A DNA stretch of 64,000 nt, taken from contig NZ_AP018725.1 of assembly GCF_003967195.1 (NCBI RefSeq), positions 2,786,001 through 2,850,000 of the forward strand, in the 5' to 3' direction. This stretch comes from Sulfuriflexus mobilis. Its GTDB lineage: Bacteria > Pseudomonadota > Gammaproteobacteria > AKS1. A program made the position numbers and the translations under genes. Shown piece by piece: positions 53,828 through 63,705 of the stretch. Below the pieces are notes generated by a model. That model did no database searches, was not told the origin of the DNA, and saw nothing but the letters and a program-made list of their open reading frames with translations. Within the stretch, counting starts at the first letter, position 1. Every line of letters starts with the position of its first letter.

Positions 53828-54657
53828 TCCCGACTCGTCGTTGTGCACATGTATTTCATGGTGAAAAAATCTGGTATGCCGAAGGCTGGCGGCACGCGCT
53901 CGAAAAAATTGGCGTCGCCAAGGGAAATAACTGGGCGCGGTTGAGTCCGGGGCAATTCATTTCCGGTGGTTCACCGATCACCAATTGTTACCGGGTGGAA
54001 CTGGATAATGGTGAGGTCGGTTACTTCAAGCGTTATGTCTATGACATTCCGCGCCCGCAATTCTGGATGCTACCGAGCAAGGCCGCGGTTGAGGTCTTTG
54101 GTTATGCCTTTCTGCACCGCCATGGTATGGAAGTCCCGGAGGTCGTTGCCTACGGTGAACAACGTCGCCGTGGCACCCTGTTTGCCGCCTTCATCGTCAC
54201 CAAAGAAATACCCGATACTATCAACCTTATGGAGTTTGCCCGTGACCAGTGGTTTGCTATGCCTGAACCGGAAAGATCGGCGACGTATACACAAATCTCT
54301 GGGCGCCTGTGTACACAGGTAAGGACAATGCATGCGGCGGGTTTCTTTCACCACGACCTGAAGTGGAAAAATATTCTCCTGCGCCATGACGAAGACGGCT
54401 GGCACCCGATCTGGATCGACTGCCCGCGCGCCGCGCACGTACGCCTGCGCAAAAGGCGTTCGGTGATCATTGACCTCGGAAGGCTCGGCCGACTCGCCGG
54501 GCACTATCTCAGCGTCAAACAACAATTGCGCTGGCTGCATGCCTACCTCGGCCCGCATGCCGGTAAAAAAGATGTGAAAAAACTTTATTATGAGGTAAAG
54601 GCGTACCTCGACCGGCGTGGCCCGCCGCATGACTATGAACTGCCGGCAGTGAAATAA
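53824..54657 (+). CDS. Kdo kinase / WaaP-type LPS kinase
   Basis: 277 residues. Seen: GYFKRYVYD (ATP lysine), FHHDLKWKNILL (catalytic loop with Asp) and WIDCPRA (metal Asp), the reduced kinase-like fold of KdkA/WaaP/RfaP. Role: phosphorylates Kdo or heptose of the LPS inner core, cytoplasmic face. Starts inside the stop of the acyltransferase gene (ATGA overlap), so the pair is co-translated. KdkA versus WaaP cannot be decided from this sequence alone. Confidence 0.88.
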   Translation: MIPTRRCAHVFHGEKIWYAEGWRHALEKIGVAKGNNWARLSPGQFISGGSPITNCYRVELDNGEVGYFKRYVYDIPRPQFWMLPSKAAVEVFGYAFLHRHGMEVPEVVAYGEQRRRGTLFAAFIVTKEIPDTINLMEFARDQWFAMPEPERSATYTQISGRLCTQVRTMHAAGFFHHDLKWKNILLRHDEDGWHPIWIDCPRAAHVRLRKRRSVIIDLGRLGRLAGHYLSVKQQLRWLHAYLGPHAGKKDVKKLYYEVKAYLDRRGPPHDYELPAVK

Positions 54658-54658
54658 G

Positions 54659-56203
54659 CTACTTGTGTACTTTAAAAATCAGTATCGCGTCGCCACGTTT
54701 ATTGGCGGCACGATGGATCGGCTGACTACCCGCCCAGGCAATAACCTTTTCTTCAAAGCCGGTTTGTTTACGGCCGATCCGCATTACCACATAATCAAAG
54801 GATCTTAGTTCCATAAGATTTATAGGTGGCAGCTGTGCAAGACGTGTTGCGGTAAGGGCGGATGAAATAACGTCCTGGTTCATGGTTCGCCCTGAATAAT
54901 AATATACGGCTTCTTCATTTGAAAAAAGACGCGCCTCTGCCGCGACATTTTCCTTCAGCCAAATACCCGACTCGCGGATATAGGCCTTGCTTGAGCTGAA
55001 TGACGTGACGCCATCCAGAAACATATAACCCAGAACAACAACGATCAATATCTGCCCACGTCGTCGCCATACAGAACGTCTATGTCCTGCAACTGGCACC
55101 TCAGTACGGAAGAAACTTGCCAAAGCAAATGCCGCAAGCAGAGTCATTAACAGTGCAAAGGTCATTGCATAGCGTGGCGTTAAAAATGTTCGACTAATAA
55201 GCACCGTTGCCAGCACCAAGGCATTAATCGCCATAAAGCCGATAATGACATTTACACCCGTCATACTGCTTCGAATTCGAGCAGAGAGGCCGGCCCATAT
55301 TGAGAAGAACAATGGGATATAGCCACTCGCTGAAATGATTTTTAGCACAAACATCATAACCAGAATCGCGAGCATACTCTTTGTGCCCATATTTCTGGCA
55401 TTGACATCAAGCACAACCTCTTCTATGAGCCTGCCCTTCTCAACAATACCCTGCGATATGCCTTGCAAGGTCGTTTTTAAATAAAAGAGAGGTTCAAATA
55501 AGCGTCCTTGCTCAAGCAGGGAAGAAGACGTCAATAATGCAGTGGTCACTGCCAGACCACCTAATACTATTAGTGGGGACAATGTCCATCCACACCGATA
55601 AACACGCTGCTTCCAGTTACCTGTCTGGAATAAAAATATCAACGGCGCCATAAATGCAAAGACTATCCCCTCTATACGAAATAGGGTTGCTATTAGTACG
55701 CTGATGCTAAAGCCTAATGCATATTTAACAAGTCTCGTGCGATGGTATTGCAGGAAAAAATACAGGGCGGTAAAGAAAAAGGCCCAGTAACCAAAATCGC
55801 GGATAATGAGGTCGCGGTAGCCGTTAAGCGTGACATTCGTCAGTAGCAGAATAGCAGCAAAGGTCGCTACCCATCGATTACCGCCCATCACCTGGCTGCA
55901 GCGGACAAATACATAAGCCAGCAGCGCCTGTAATGTTACATTAAGCACATAGGCCGAAGTTTCAAGGCTCAAAAAGCTGATCTTGCTCATGATGGCAATC
56001 AGCGCTGAATAGAAGGGCCAATTATAACGCGCTATCGCCGCCTGCCAGTCACCCTCAAGGAGTAGCCCGGCAACCTCAATGTAGAGAATACCGTCACTAT
56101 TGATCAGATCATCACTTATAATATTCCAAGTGGAGATGAGCAGACTGAGTATCGCCGCACTCCAGGCGGGGTTACGGGTAAGTACACGTATAACGGATTG
56201 CAT
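54659..56203 (-). CDS. Multi-pass membrane glycosyltransferase-like protein (GT-C type)
   Basis: 514 residues from ATG 56203. About ten hydrophobic segments. Seen near the N-terminus: DDLINSDGILYIEVA, where an Asp-Gly pair sits in the first outside loop, as in PMT/ArnT-type GT-C enzymes, followed by RDFGYWAFFF and a large soluble C-terminal loop with DYVVMRIGR. Role: probably uses a lipid-linked sugar on the outer face. AT-richer than neighbours. It converges with the kinase gene, one base apart. Upstream starts (56233, TTG 56245) are possible. Confidence 0.7.
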   Translation of the reverse strand: MQSVIRVLTRNPAWSAAILSLLISTWNIISDDLINSDGILYIEVAGLLLEGDWQAAIARYNWPFYSALIAIMSKISFLSLETSAYVLNVTLQALLAYVFVRCSQVMGGNRWVATFAAILLLTNVTLNGYRDLIIRDFGYWAFFFTALYFFLQYHRTRLVKYALGFSISVLIATLFRIEGIVFAFMAPLIFLFQTGNWKQRVYRCGWTLSPLIVLGGLAVTTALLTSSSLLEQGRLFEPLFYLKTTLQGISQGIVEKGRLIEEVVLDVNARNMGTKSMLAILVMMFVLKIISASGYIPLFFSIWAGLSARIRSSMTGVNVIIGFMAINALVLATVLISRTFLTPRYAMTFALLMTLLAAFALASFFRTEVPVAGHRRSVWRRRGQILIVVVLGYMFLDGVTSFSSSKAYIRESGIWLKENVAAEARLFSNEEAVYYYSGRTMNQDVISSALTATRLAQLPPINLMELRSFDYVVMRIGRKQTGFEEKVIAWAGSQPIHRAANKRGDAILIFKVHK

Positions 56204-56327
56204 TTTGTTAATTCTATCCCTACTAATAAGCATCCTGGAAACCAATATAACCAGTTGTTTTATATGCTATACTAGACAAAATTTAAACGCTATAAGTCTT
56301 TTCTTACATTTAAGATAATATTCGAAT

Positions 56328-57140
56328 ATGTCCAAGCCCGAAGTCACCATCCTGCTACCGAATTACAAGACGCCGGAGATCACGAAGATCTGCCTGCGCC
56401 TGTTGCGCAAGTACACCGACACCTCGCGTATCCATGTCATTGCCATCGACAATGCCTCCGGTGATGCGTCGCTGGATTATTTACGCTCGCTGAGCTGGAT
56501 CGAGTTGATTGAACGCCCCAACTATGAGGATGAAAGCGGTCCGCTGTCGCATTCACACGCCCTGGATGAGGCCATGGAGCGTGTGACCACGCCCTATGTA
56601 CTCTCCATGCACACCGACACCTTTGTCCGCCGTCATGACTGGCTGGATTTCCTGCTCGCCCGGATCAAGGCCGATGACAACATTGCCGGGGTCGGCTCGT
56701 GGAAGCTTGAGGTCAAGCCGTGGATCAAGCGTGTGCTCAAGCGTATCGAATACAAGTGGCAGAGCTTCTACTTTCCGTTGGTCGGCAAAGGCTACGGCAA
56801 ACTCGAGGGCAAGGGCGATAATTTTCTCTATCTGCGTAGCCACTGTGCCTTGTACCGCACCGACCTGATCCGCAAATATGGCCTGAAGTTCTCGCAGGAG
56901 AATGATACCGCCGGGCGTATCCTGCACAAAAAACTCGTTGAACACGGTCACGTCATGCAGTTCATCCCGTCCGAGGAACTCATCGACTACATGGTGCACC
57001 TGAATCACGCCACCATGTTATTGAATCCCGAGCTCGGCATCCGCAAACACAAGCGCGTCAAGGGATTAAAACGTATCAAGCAGGTCTTTGAAGAACTGGA
57101 GTGCGAAAAGGTCTTGCAGGACACAAGCCTTGATGCCTGA
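56328..57140 (+). CDS. Family 2 glycosyltransferase
   Basis: 270 residues. Seen: VTILLPNYKTPEITKIC (front strand), VIAIDNASGD (nucleotide loop) and SMHTDTF (DxD-type metal site), then IERPNYEDESG. GT-A fold, inverting. Role: adds a sugar in LPS or another surface glycan, at the cytoplasmic face. It lies on the plus strand between two convergent minus-strand genes, so it has its own promoter. Acceptor and donor are unknown. Confidence 0.88.
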   Translation: MSKPEVTILLPNYKTPEITKICLRLLRKYTDTSRIHVIAIDNASGDASLDYLRSLSWIELIERPNYEDESGPLSHSHALDEAMERVTTPYVLSMHTDTFVRRHDWLDFLLARIKADDNIAGVGSWKLEVKPWIKRVLKRIEYKWQSFYFPLVGKGYGKLEGKGDNFLYLRSHCALYRTDLIRKYGLKFSQENDTAGRILHKKLVEHGHVMQFIPSEELIDYMVHLNHATMLLNPELGIRKHKRVKGLKRIKQVFEELECEKVLQDTSLDA

Positions 57141-57156
57141 GGTAGTCACGAAGTGA

Positions 57157-57885
57157 CTAGCGAATACCTTCGCTACCTACCCGTACCAGGCCAATACCAA
57201 TCTTTTTGCCTGTACCCTCGGGGCCGATAAACTCAACGGTATCGTACTTTTCCTTCAGTTCCAGCCAAAACCGGTGCACATCAAGACCTGCGACCTCGGG
57301 TCGATCAACGATATCGTGAAAACCGATCAAGCCGCCTGGGCGTACCAGCGGCCCGTACATTTCGAAGTCCTGTTTAACACCTTCATAGGTGTGATCACCA
57401 TCAATAAAGGCAAAGTCGATCTCATGGCCGGCAAACAATCTTTTAACTTCATCCAGCGTTTCCGGCTGGTGTGAATCAGTTCGCATCAGATGCATGATTT
57501 GTTGTTCACGGGCAAACTCGCTGTAAAAAGGCACACGACATGCCGGGTAAGCGCCACCAAAGTCTCCCCCAGGCAGATCGACACTAACCAGTGTCGCATC
57601 AGGTGCCGCCGCCTGCGTCCATAGATACAAGGTGCCGCCCCGCGCCGTACCTATTTCAAGTATGCGTTTTGCGTCCAGTTCACAGACTGCCTTGTAAAGC
57701 GATTCAATCTCGAACGGGTTCTGGCGCGGTTCAATGATTCGATAATAACCCTTGCCACGATAGGCAAACGGGATCGCAAAACGTGCTTCGCGTGAAATGA
57801 GTTTTCGCTCGAGATCTCGTAAGACTTTAATGCCATAACGGAAATGTCGGGCCGATAGCAGGCTGTAGAACCAATGTTTAAGCAT
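57157..57885 (-). CDS. Class I SAM-dependent methyltransferase (glycan cluster)
   Basis: 242 residues. Seen: ILEIGTARGGTLYLWTQAA (motif I), DATLVSVDLPGGDFGG (motif II), DFAFIDGDHTYEGVKQD and GGLIGFHDIVDRPEV, the Methyltransf_24/cephalosporin-hydroxylase-like layout with HD metal residues. Such proteins often methylate sugars or hydroxyls. Last gene of a long minus-strand run of glycan genes. The substrate is unknown. Confidence 0.85.
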   Translation of the reverse strand: MLKHWFYSLLSARHFRYGIKVLRDLERKLISREARFAIPFAYRGKGYYRIIEPRQNPFEIESLYKAVCELDAKRILEIGTARGGTLYLWTQAAAPDATLVSVDLPGGDFGGAYPACRVPFYSEFAREQQIMHLMRTDSHQPETLDEVKRLFAGHEIDFAFIDGDHTYEGVKQDFEMYGPLVRPGGLIGFHDIVDRPEVAGLDVHRFWLELKEKYDTVEFIGPEGTGKKIGIGLVRVGSEGIR

Positions 57886-57916
57886 AGCGTTAACTTTTTT
57901 ACCTTATTAAATGCTG

Positions 57917-58648
57917 TTACAAACCCAGCCGTCCGGCATGCACAAAGATCGCATTCGACCACATCAACATGCCATTTTCGTCCGTCTTCGGTTTGTACAG
58001 ATTATACAGCATGAACCCGGCCTCCCGCAGGCACAGGTCGATCTCACTATACAGTGCGCCACCCTCGTAAAGCGGGTTAAACAGTATCTCGGTATAAACC
58101 AGTAGCGTGGATTCGCGCAGGGTTTGCTGGGCACCGCGCAAGGCCGCGAGTTCGCCACCCTGGATATCGAATTTCATGACCTCGATGCCCGGGTTACCCT
58201 GCTGCGCACGCCAGTCATCAATGGCGACGACATCGACCGTCGCGGTTTCCTTGATAGCGGCCTCGTCCGGGTACATGGACTGCATGCGGGCACTGGGTTT
58301 GAATAAGGAGGTGCAGCCCGCCGACGCTGTGATCTGCAACTCAAGGCTACCCTGTCGTTCACCGAGGGCGAGAAATTGCGGGCGGATGCGCGAGTCCTGT
58401 TCGGCTAAGCTTGTTAGCTGCTCGCGGTACATGGGCTGTGGTTCAAAGGCATAGGCCCGGGCCGTTGGAAAGACCTTCAGAAATTTTCCCGTGATACGTC
58501 CTGTGCTCGCGCCCGCATCCAGGATACCGTTTACCTCTTTGCCCTTAAGCAAGCCGGCCATAACCTGGTAATGATCATCCAGGCTCACCAGGTTGCCCTT
58601 GTTCTTGAACGCAGTCTTACGCATCAGTGACCAGAGTAGTTTTGCCAT
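57917..58648 (-). CDS. FkbM-family methyltransferase
   Basis: 243 residues. Seen: GILDAGASTGRITGKFL (motif I), AYAFEPQPMYREQL, ATVDVVAIDDW and EVMKFDIQGGELAALRGAQQ, the FkbM set including the DxQGxE-type block. Family members O-methylate sugars or polyketides. In this cluster a role in methylating a surface sugar is likely. Spaced 31 bases from the next gene. Confidence 0.9.
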   Translation of the reverse strand: MAKLLWSLMRKTAFKNKGNLVSLDDHYQVMAGLLKGKEVNGILDAGASTGRITGKFLKVFPTARAYAFEPQPMYREQLTSLAEQDSRIRPQFLALGERQGSLELQITASAGCTSLFKPSARMQSMYPDEAAIKETATVDVVAIDDWRAQQGNPGIEVMKFDIQGGELAALRGAQQTLRESTLLVYTEILFNPLYEGGALYSEIDLCLREAGFMLYNLYKPKTDENGMLMWSNAIFVHAGRLGL

Positions 58649-58661
58649 GTTCCTTTCCCGT

Positions 58662-59639
58662 TTATTCTTTGCCGCGCAAGATAGTTACGATCTGTTCCAG
58701 CGTCTTGTGCATATCATGTTCGCGTAAAACAAACTCTCTGCCCGCCCTGCCCAGTCTTTCACGCTGTGCCTTGTCCGCCAGCAAGGTCTCGATGGCGCGA
58801 CGCCAGTCAGAGTCTTGCTTCACCGGCAGGCTGTTCGAGGCATCGAGTATTTCCGCCGTTGCCCCACGCACCTGTGCCACCACCGGCAGACCGCAGGCCA
58901 GGTATTGCAGGGCCTTGATCGGTGACTTGCCGCGGGTAAAGGCATCGTCTTCGGGCAAGGGCAACAGGCCAATATCCAGCTGCTGCACAAAGGCCGCCTC
59001 GGTGCCCGGGGCAAACGGCGTGTAGGCAAACTCGCAATCCAATGTGGGCCGTACGCCACAATACACCGCCAGTCTTAATGACGGATTGGCCGCGAGTGTC
59101 TCGCATAATTGCGGGCCGATGTGTTCCAGGTTTTTCAGGGTCGCCGGTGATCCCGCCCAGCCCATGACAACCTCGGCGCGCGTTGTTCTTTCAGCCGGTT
59201 GCCACTGGCCGGTATCCAGTGCCATGTGGATGACCTGCACCCGCGCAGAAAACTGTCGCGCATAACCGGCCAGGTAATCATTCGCCGCCGTGACCACATC
59301 GGCCGCCGCCAGCCATTGCCTCAGGCGCGCCTTTACCCGCCAGACGGTAAACCAGGAGTGCGTACGCCCCGACCGGGTCCAGATCGCATCATCCATATCG
59401 AACACCAGGCGCTTGCTTGCTGCGATCACCTTCGCCGCCAGGCGTTTTTGCATCAGGCACTTCTGGTTAATGACCACGTCATAGTCGGCCAGGCGTTGCA
59501 GCATGGCCGCATCAATCGCATCGCGCCTGACATAATCCAGGCTGATGCCGTGCTCGGCCAGCATGGCCTCGTACTGCACGAACCGAAAACGGGTACTGGC
59601 CTTGTCTCGATCACGACTGATGATGACAAGCGCCTTCAT
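58662..59639 (-). CDS. Family 4 (GT-B) glycosyltransferase
   Basis: 325 residues. Seen: an N-terminal half with VFDMDDAIWTRSG and a C-terminal half with VVMGWAGSPATLKNLE, PFAPGTEAAFVQQLDIGLLP and KSPIKALQYLACGLPVVA, which is the nucleotide-sugar end of GT4 enzymes. Retaining, cytoplasmic side. Role: adds a sugar to the growing LPS or capsule chain. It is followed by FkbM 13 bases later, in the same transcript. Confidence 0.88.
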   Translation of the reverse strand: MKALVIISRDRDKASTRFRFVQYEAMLAEHGISLDYVRRDAIDAAMLQRLADYDVVINQKCLMQKRLAAKVIAASKRLVFDMDDAIWTRSGRTHSWFTVWRVKARLRQWLAAADVVTAANDYLAGYARQFSARVQVIHMALDTGQWQPAERTTRAEVVMGWAGSPATLKNLEHIGPQLCETLAANPSLRLAVYCGVRPTLDCEFAYTPFAPGTEAAFVQQLDIGLLPLPEDDAFTRGKSPIKALQYLACGLPVVAQVRGATAEILDASNSLPVKQDSDWRRAIETLLADKAQRERLGRAGREFVLREHDMHKTLEQIVTILRGKE

Positions 59640-59649
59640 TGAACTATGT

Positions 59650-61380
59650 TTAAACGCCGTGCTTGGTGATCATGATGTCTTCCATGATCAGGTATTCGAG
59701 GTCCGAGCCATAGAACATATCCAGCGCATCCTTCGGACTACAGACCATTGGTTCGCCACGACGGTTCAACGAGGTATTCAACACCACGCCGTTGCCGGTG
59801 CGTTTTTCCAGCTCTTCGATCAGCTGGTAGTAACGCGGGTTGGTTGCCTTCGTCACCACCTGCGCACGCGCCGTGCCGTCTTCATGCACAACCTCGGGGA
59901 TGCGCGACTTCCATGATTCGGCGACATCAAAAGTAAAGGTCATATACGGTGACGGATGATCGGTTTGCAGGATCTCCGGCGCGACGCGGTCCAGCATACT
60001 TGGGCAGAACGGGCGCCAGCGTTCACGGTATTTGATCTGTGCGTTGATGCGGTCCGCTACACCCGGATGGCTCGGGTCACCAAGGATGCTGCGGTTGCCC
60101 AGTGCACGTGGACCAAACTCCATGCGCCCCTGGAACCAGGAAATAGGATTCCCCTCGGCCAGCAACTCGGCGGCTTTGGCCGGGGCATCCTCCAGCACGA
60201 TGTATTCCGGTGCCTTTTCGTGTTGCCGGCAGGCCTCTATGCATTGCTCGTTGCTGTAGGACGGGCCAAGATAGGCGTGCTGCATCGGCTCGACCTGTTC
60301 GCCCATTTGTACGGCCACAAATGAGGCCGCACCGAGTGCGGTACCGGCATCGTTCGCGGCCGGTTGTACAAATAATTCTTTCACCCCATCCATGGCGATA
60401 ATGCGCTGGTTGAGTTTTACATTTAGCGCCACACCACCGGCATAACAAACCTTGCCGGTCTCGCGGATGATGTCACCAACGTAGTAATCGATCAGCTTCA
60501 GCGCCACTTCTTCAAGCAGGGCCTGAATACTCGCCGCGTAATCAATATAGGGATCGTCGATCTCATCACCCTTGCGCATCGGCCCGAGCCAGTCGATCAG
60601 CTTCTGGGTGAAGAAATAACTCTTGCCATCATTCTTGTAACGACGCAGGCCAACCACGTTGGCGTAGTCGGTATTAATCTTGAAGTTCTTGCCATCGAAA
60701 TCGATCAGGCGCGAGAAATCAAAACGCGTCGGGTCACCATACGGCGCCATGCCCATGACCTTGAACTCGCCGTCGAGCATCTCGAAACCCAGGTATTCGG
60801 TCAATGCACCGTACAGTCCGCCGAGTGAATCCGGGTCGTAGAATTCTTTTATCTTGTGGATCTTGCCGTTCTCGGCATAGCCGAACATGGTCGTCGCATA
60901 CTCACCCTTGCCATCGATCGTGATGACAGCGGTCTTTTCCTTGAAGCCACTCAGGTGGTAGGCGCTACTGGCGTGGGTCATATGATGTTCGACCGGCATC
61001 AGGCGGACGTGACGCGGGTCAAGACCGATCTCGCGCATCATGTCATGCGCCATGCGCACGTTACGACGATAACGGCGGTTGCCATTGAAGATCGCGGTCA
61101 GGGCACGGTCCGGGGCATACCAGTGGCGCATGGCATAGTGCCAGCGCGCTGGGTTAAACAAACCAATTTTCGCATAGGGCATGGCGACAATATCGACCTC
61201 GTCCGGGCGAATGCCGGCCTGCTCGAGACAAAAGCGTGCCGCCTCGACGGGAAAACGGCCCTTGGCGTGCTTGTCGCGGATGAAGCGCTCTTCCTCAGCG
61301 GCGGCCACCAACTTGCCATCGATGAACAATGCCGCGGAGGCATCGTGGAATACTGCACCGGAAATACCGAGGATAATCAT
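59650..61380 (-). CDS. Carbamoyltransferase (NodU/CmcH family)
   Basis: 576 residues, full length. Seen: ILGISGAVFHDASAALFIDG at the start, VEHHMTHASSAYHLSGF (metal histidines), ITIDGKGEYATTMFG, and a C-terminal YrdC-like half with GRMEFGPRALGNRSIL and VLNTSLNRRGEPMV. Role: transfers a carbamoyl group from carbamoyl phosphate to a hydroxyl, via carbamoyl-AMP. In this glycan cluster the acceptor is probably a surface sugar (carbamoylated heptose or similar). Ten bases upstream of the GT4 gene. Confidence 0.93.
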   Translation of the reverse strand: MIILGISGAVFHDASAALFIDGKLVAAAEEERFIRDKHAKGRFPVEAARFCLEQAGIRPDEVDIVAMPYAKIGLFNPARWHYAMRHWYAPDRALTAIFNGNRRYRRNVRMAHDMMREIGLDPRHVRLMPVEHHMTHASSAYHLSGFKEKTAVITIDGKGEYATTMFGYAENGKIHKIKEFYDPDSLGGLYGALTEYLGFEMLDGEFKVMGMAPYGDPTRFDFSRLIDFDGKNFKINTDYANVVGLRRYKNDGKSYFFTQKLIDWLGPMRKGDEIDDPYIDYAASIQALLEEVALKLIDYYVGDIIRETGKVCYAGGVALNVKLNQRIIAMDGVKELFVQPAANDAGTALGAASFVAVQMGEQVEPMQHAYLGPSYSNEQCIEACRQHEKAPEYIVLEDAPAKAAELLAEGNPISWFQGRMEFGPRALGNRSILGDPSHPGVADRINAQIKYRERWRPFCPSMLDRVAPEILQTDHPSPYMTFTFDVAESWKSRIPEVVHEDGTARAQVVTKATNPRYYQLIEELEKRTGNGVVLNTSLNRRGEPMVCSPKDALDMFYGSDLEYLIMEDIMITKHGV

Positions 61381-61459
61381 GTTAGTGCCTGTTCGTGCTG
61401 CAAAAAACGGTCAAACGAGACCGGCATAATACAGCAAAATGTCCTGATAATTGAGCCAT

Positions 61460-62917
61460 TTATTCCGCCGGCAGGTCGGCCTGCAGGCCCGCCGCACTGA
61501 AAACCTCGCGGAACTGCTCGGCCACCTCGGGCAAGTCACCCCAGTTCTGGAAGAAACGCCGCAGATCGCGCCGAAAAGCGTACTCAAAACAGCTCTTATT
61601 CCTGTGCTGACGCAGGGCATCCAGGTCCAGCACGACTAACCGGCCATCACTGATCATAAAATTGGTCGCCTTCATGTCACCATGGCTAATCTGTTCCCGG
61701 CGCATAATGATTAGCATCTCCGCAAACTGGCTGGCTATCGAAAACTGTTCCGCCTGACTGACCGACGGCTCGCGAAAAAACTCGTGGGCACTTGGCCCTT
61801 CAACTGCCTGCATAATAAACCAGGCCGTCCCGCGCAGGGGGCCGAAGCGATTCTCGATCAGTGCCAACGGCTTGGCCGTGGCAATGCCGTGCATGAGCAG
61901 GCGATGTGCACTACGCCACGACCTCGAGGCGCGACTCGGACGAAATGCGCGACCCAGGCCATGCCAGATATTCTTGATGTTATAACGTTTACAAACCAGC
62001 TGTTGTTGCCCAATCCGGACCGATGTCACCGTACAGGTATTACCGGCCTTGAGTATGCTGCGGTGTGCCGTCACCGGCAGGATGTCCGGGTTGCTCACCA
62101 GTTCACGAAACAGGGCCTTATCTTCATGGCGGTCATAAACATGGAAGCGTCGCCAGGTTTTGTTGGCGACAAAGGCCGTGCAATGGCGGAAGACCTTATC
62201 GAGAAACTTGTTTTGCTTATAACGACGTTGTCGCCGGACTTCGACCAGCAGTTTGGCTTCATCATGGGGGTCCACCTGCCAACCCCGATGTTGACAATAG
62301 CGGGCATAAAACTCCGCCAACCACTGATCGTATTCCGGCCTGAGCAGGGCAAACAGGGCGGCAAGATTTTCCACTGACGCCTGTTTGTTCAATTCACCAG
62401 GGTTGATCTCAATATCAGCGGCATCCAGCGTATACAGTATTGAACCACTGTATAAAAAATTCCTCATGTGCAGGTCTTGTTGTCGCAAACCGGCGGCATG
62501 ATGCGTTGCCAGCAGGTCTACCAGTTCTTCAAGCAACTGGTGACGACCCTCATCATCCTCACTTTCCCAGCGCTCACGACTGCTCTGCACCTGCTCGAGT
62601 GCGGCATAGACAAGCACATGGGCGGCAGGTTGTGTCAGACTTGTGCTCAAGAGTAATTTCGGCGCGGCAATCGCCTTCTCTTCCAACTTACCTATGCCGC
62701 GCTGCTCATTCTGCCATTCCCGTGTGGCTCGGGCCTCTTGCATAAACAATTTTATAAAGACGTCACGCTCACCCCATTTACCACGACAAACATAACGCCG
62801 CCCGGGCATCGCACGCACAACTTCGTCACAGGTGATATGACTCCCATCAGGCAGATCGATACCTAATGGCAGTATTGGGGTATAACCGGAATCCCACAAT
62901 TGTGACGCTTCCTGCAT
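61460..62917 (-). CDS. Tandem kinase-fold LPS kinase
   Basis: 485 residues with two kinase-like halves. First half: DVFIKLFMQEA (ATP lysine), LRQQDLHMRNFLY (catalytic loop) and YTLDAADIEI. Second half: QLVCKRYNIKN, ISHGDMKATNFMI and LVVLDLDALRQ. Both halves keep the catalytic and metal residues. Family: lipopolysaccharide/Kdo kinase and InaA-type. Role: phosphorylates two sites in the core or one large substrate. Its ATG overlaps the stop of the upstream kinase gene by one base. Confidence 0.85.
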   Translation of the reverse strand: MQEASQLWDSGYTPILPLGIDLPDGSHITCDEVVRAMPGRRYVCRGKWGERDVFIKLFMQEARATREWQNEQRGIGKLEEKAIAAPKLLLSTSLTQPAAHVLVYAALEQVQSSRERWESEDDEGRHQLLEELVDLLATHHAAGLRQQDLHMRNFLYSGSILYTLDAADIEINPGELNKQASVENLAALFALLRPEYDQWLAEFYARYCQHRGWQVDPHDEAKLLVEVRRQRRYKQNKFLDKVFRHCTAFVANKTWRRFHVYDRHEDKALFRELVSNPDILPVTAHRSILKAGNTCTVTSVRIGQQQLVCKRYNIKNIWHGLGRAFRPSRASRSWRSAHRLLMHGIATAKPLALIENRFGPLRGTAWFIMQAVEGPSAHEFFREPSVSQAEQFSIASQFAEMLIIMRREQISHGDMKATNFMISDGRLVVLDLDALRQHRNKSCFEYAFRRDLRRFFQNWGDLPEVAEQFREVFSAAGLQADLPAE

Positions 62918-63699
62918 CAGTGATTTTTATCCTCACGGGCTTTATAACGTTTTTTCCTGCGTTCAAGCAGCTGTGACCAAAGATTCCGCACAGCACTTGT
63001 TAAGCTTTCACTGTGCAGGTAGCTGTGTAAAAAGAACAAGCGGTCTGCTGACGACCAATTATGTGTGTGCCGATTAAGCGAATCCAGATCACGAACCATG
63101 GCCGTACGCTCAAACAAGCGTCGTTTGGTTTTTTCCAGGTCAATCAAGCGCGCCTCAAAACCAGCCCCTGTCTGTTTGACAAAAATATGTTTCGGGTACA
63201 GGCAATTATGCTGCAAATTCTTCGCATGCAAGCGCCGAACCAGGGTCGCAACGGCCTTGATAAGCTGACGACGCGCACTATGTTCAAGTTCACCCGTTGA
63301 GATTTCATCAAGTGGCGTGAAGCCGTCAAGTGATTCAGTCACTAACACTGCGCGTTGTGCACCATTTATTGTCCGTACTGCAAAATAAACAGGCTCCAGG
63401 GCAGCAACACCCGCCTCCTTTAGTCGCAGGATATTGTGCATTTCCCGAACAAATGTTGGTACCCCGCGCAATGGATGCAAGAGCGTTTTTGCAACATGAT
63501 TTTCCTGGCGCTTGAGAAATACTACGCGTGTTGATCCATCTGTCGCCCTTAGTTCCAGCCGACTCACACCACTCCAGCCACCACGCCGGTAATTGGGTTC
63601 TTCAAACCAGTCGGCTTCACGTTGCCACCAGTCATCGAAACTCTTAAGGCCATTGTTTGCCAGAAATGCTTTCCAGTTATCCGCCTGATAGTCTTGCAT
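62917..63699 (-). CDS. InaA/WaaP-type LPS kinase-like protein
   Basis: 260 residues. Seen: VVFLKRQENHV (ATP lysine), LQHNCLYPKHIFVK at the catalytic-loop position, and ARLIDLEKTKRR (metal Asp). In most kinases the loop reads HxDLxxxN; here the Asp position holds Cys and the Asn position His. As I recall, InaA-type proteins show a similar HxCLYPKH loop, so this may be a family feature and not decay. Role: probably LPS core phosphorylation. Directly coupled to the tandem kinase gene. Confidence 0.82.
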   Translation of the reverse strand: MQDYQADNWKAFLANNGLKSFDDWWQREADWFEEPNYRRGGWSGVSRLELRATDGSTRVVFLKRQENHVAKTLLHPLRGVPTFVREMHNILRLKEAGVAALEPVYFAVRTINGAQRAVLVTESLDGFTPLDEISTGELEHSARRQLIKAVATLVRRLHAKNLQHNCLYPKHIFVKQTGAGFEARLIDLEKTKRRLFERTAMVRDLDSLNRHTHNWSSADRLFFLHSYLHSESLTSAVRNLWSQLLERRKKRYKAREDKNH

Positions 63700-63705
63700 T
63701 GTTTG

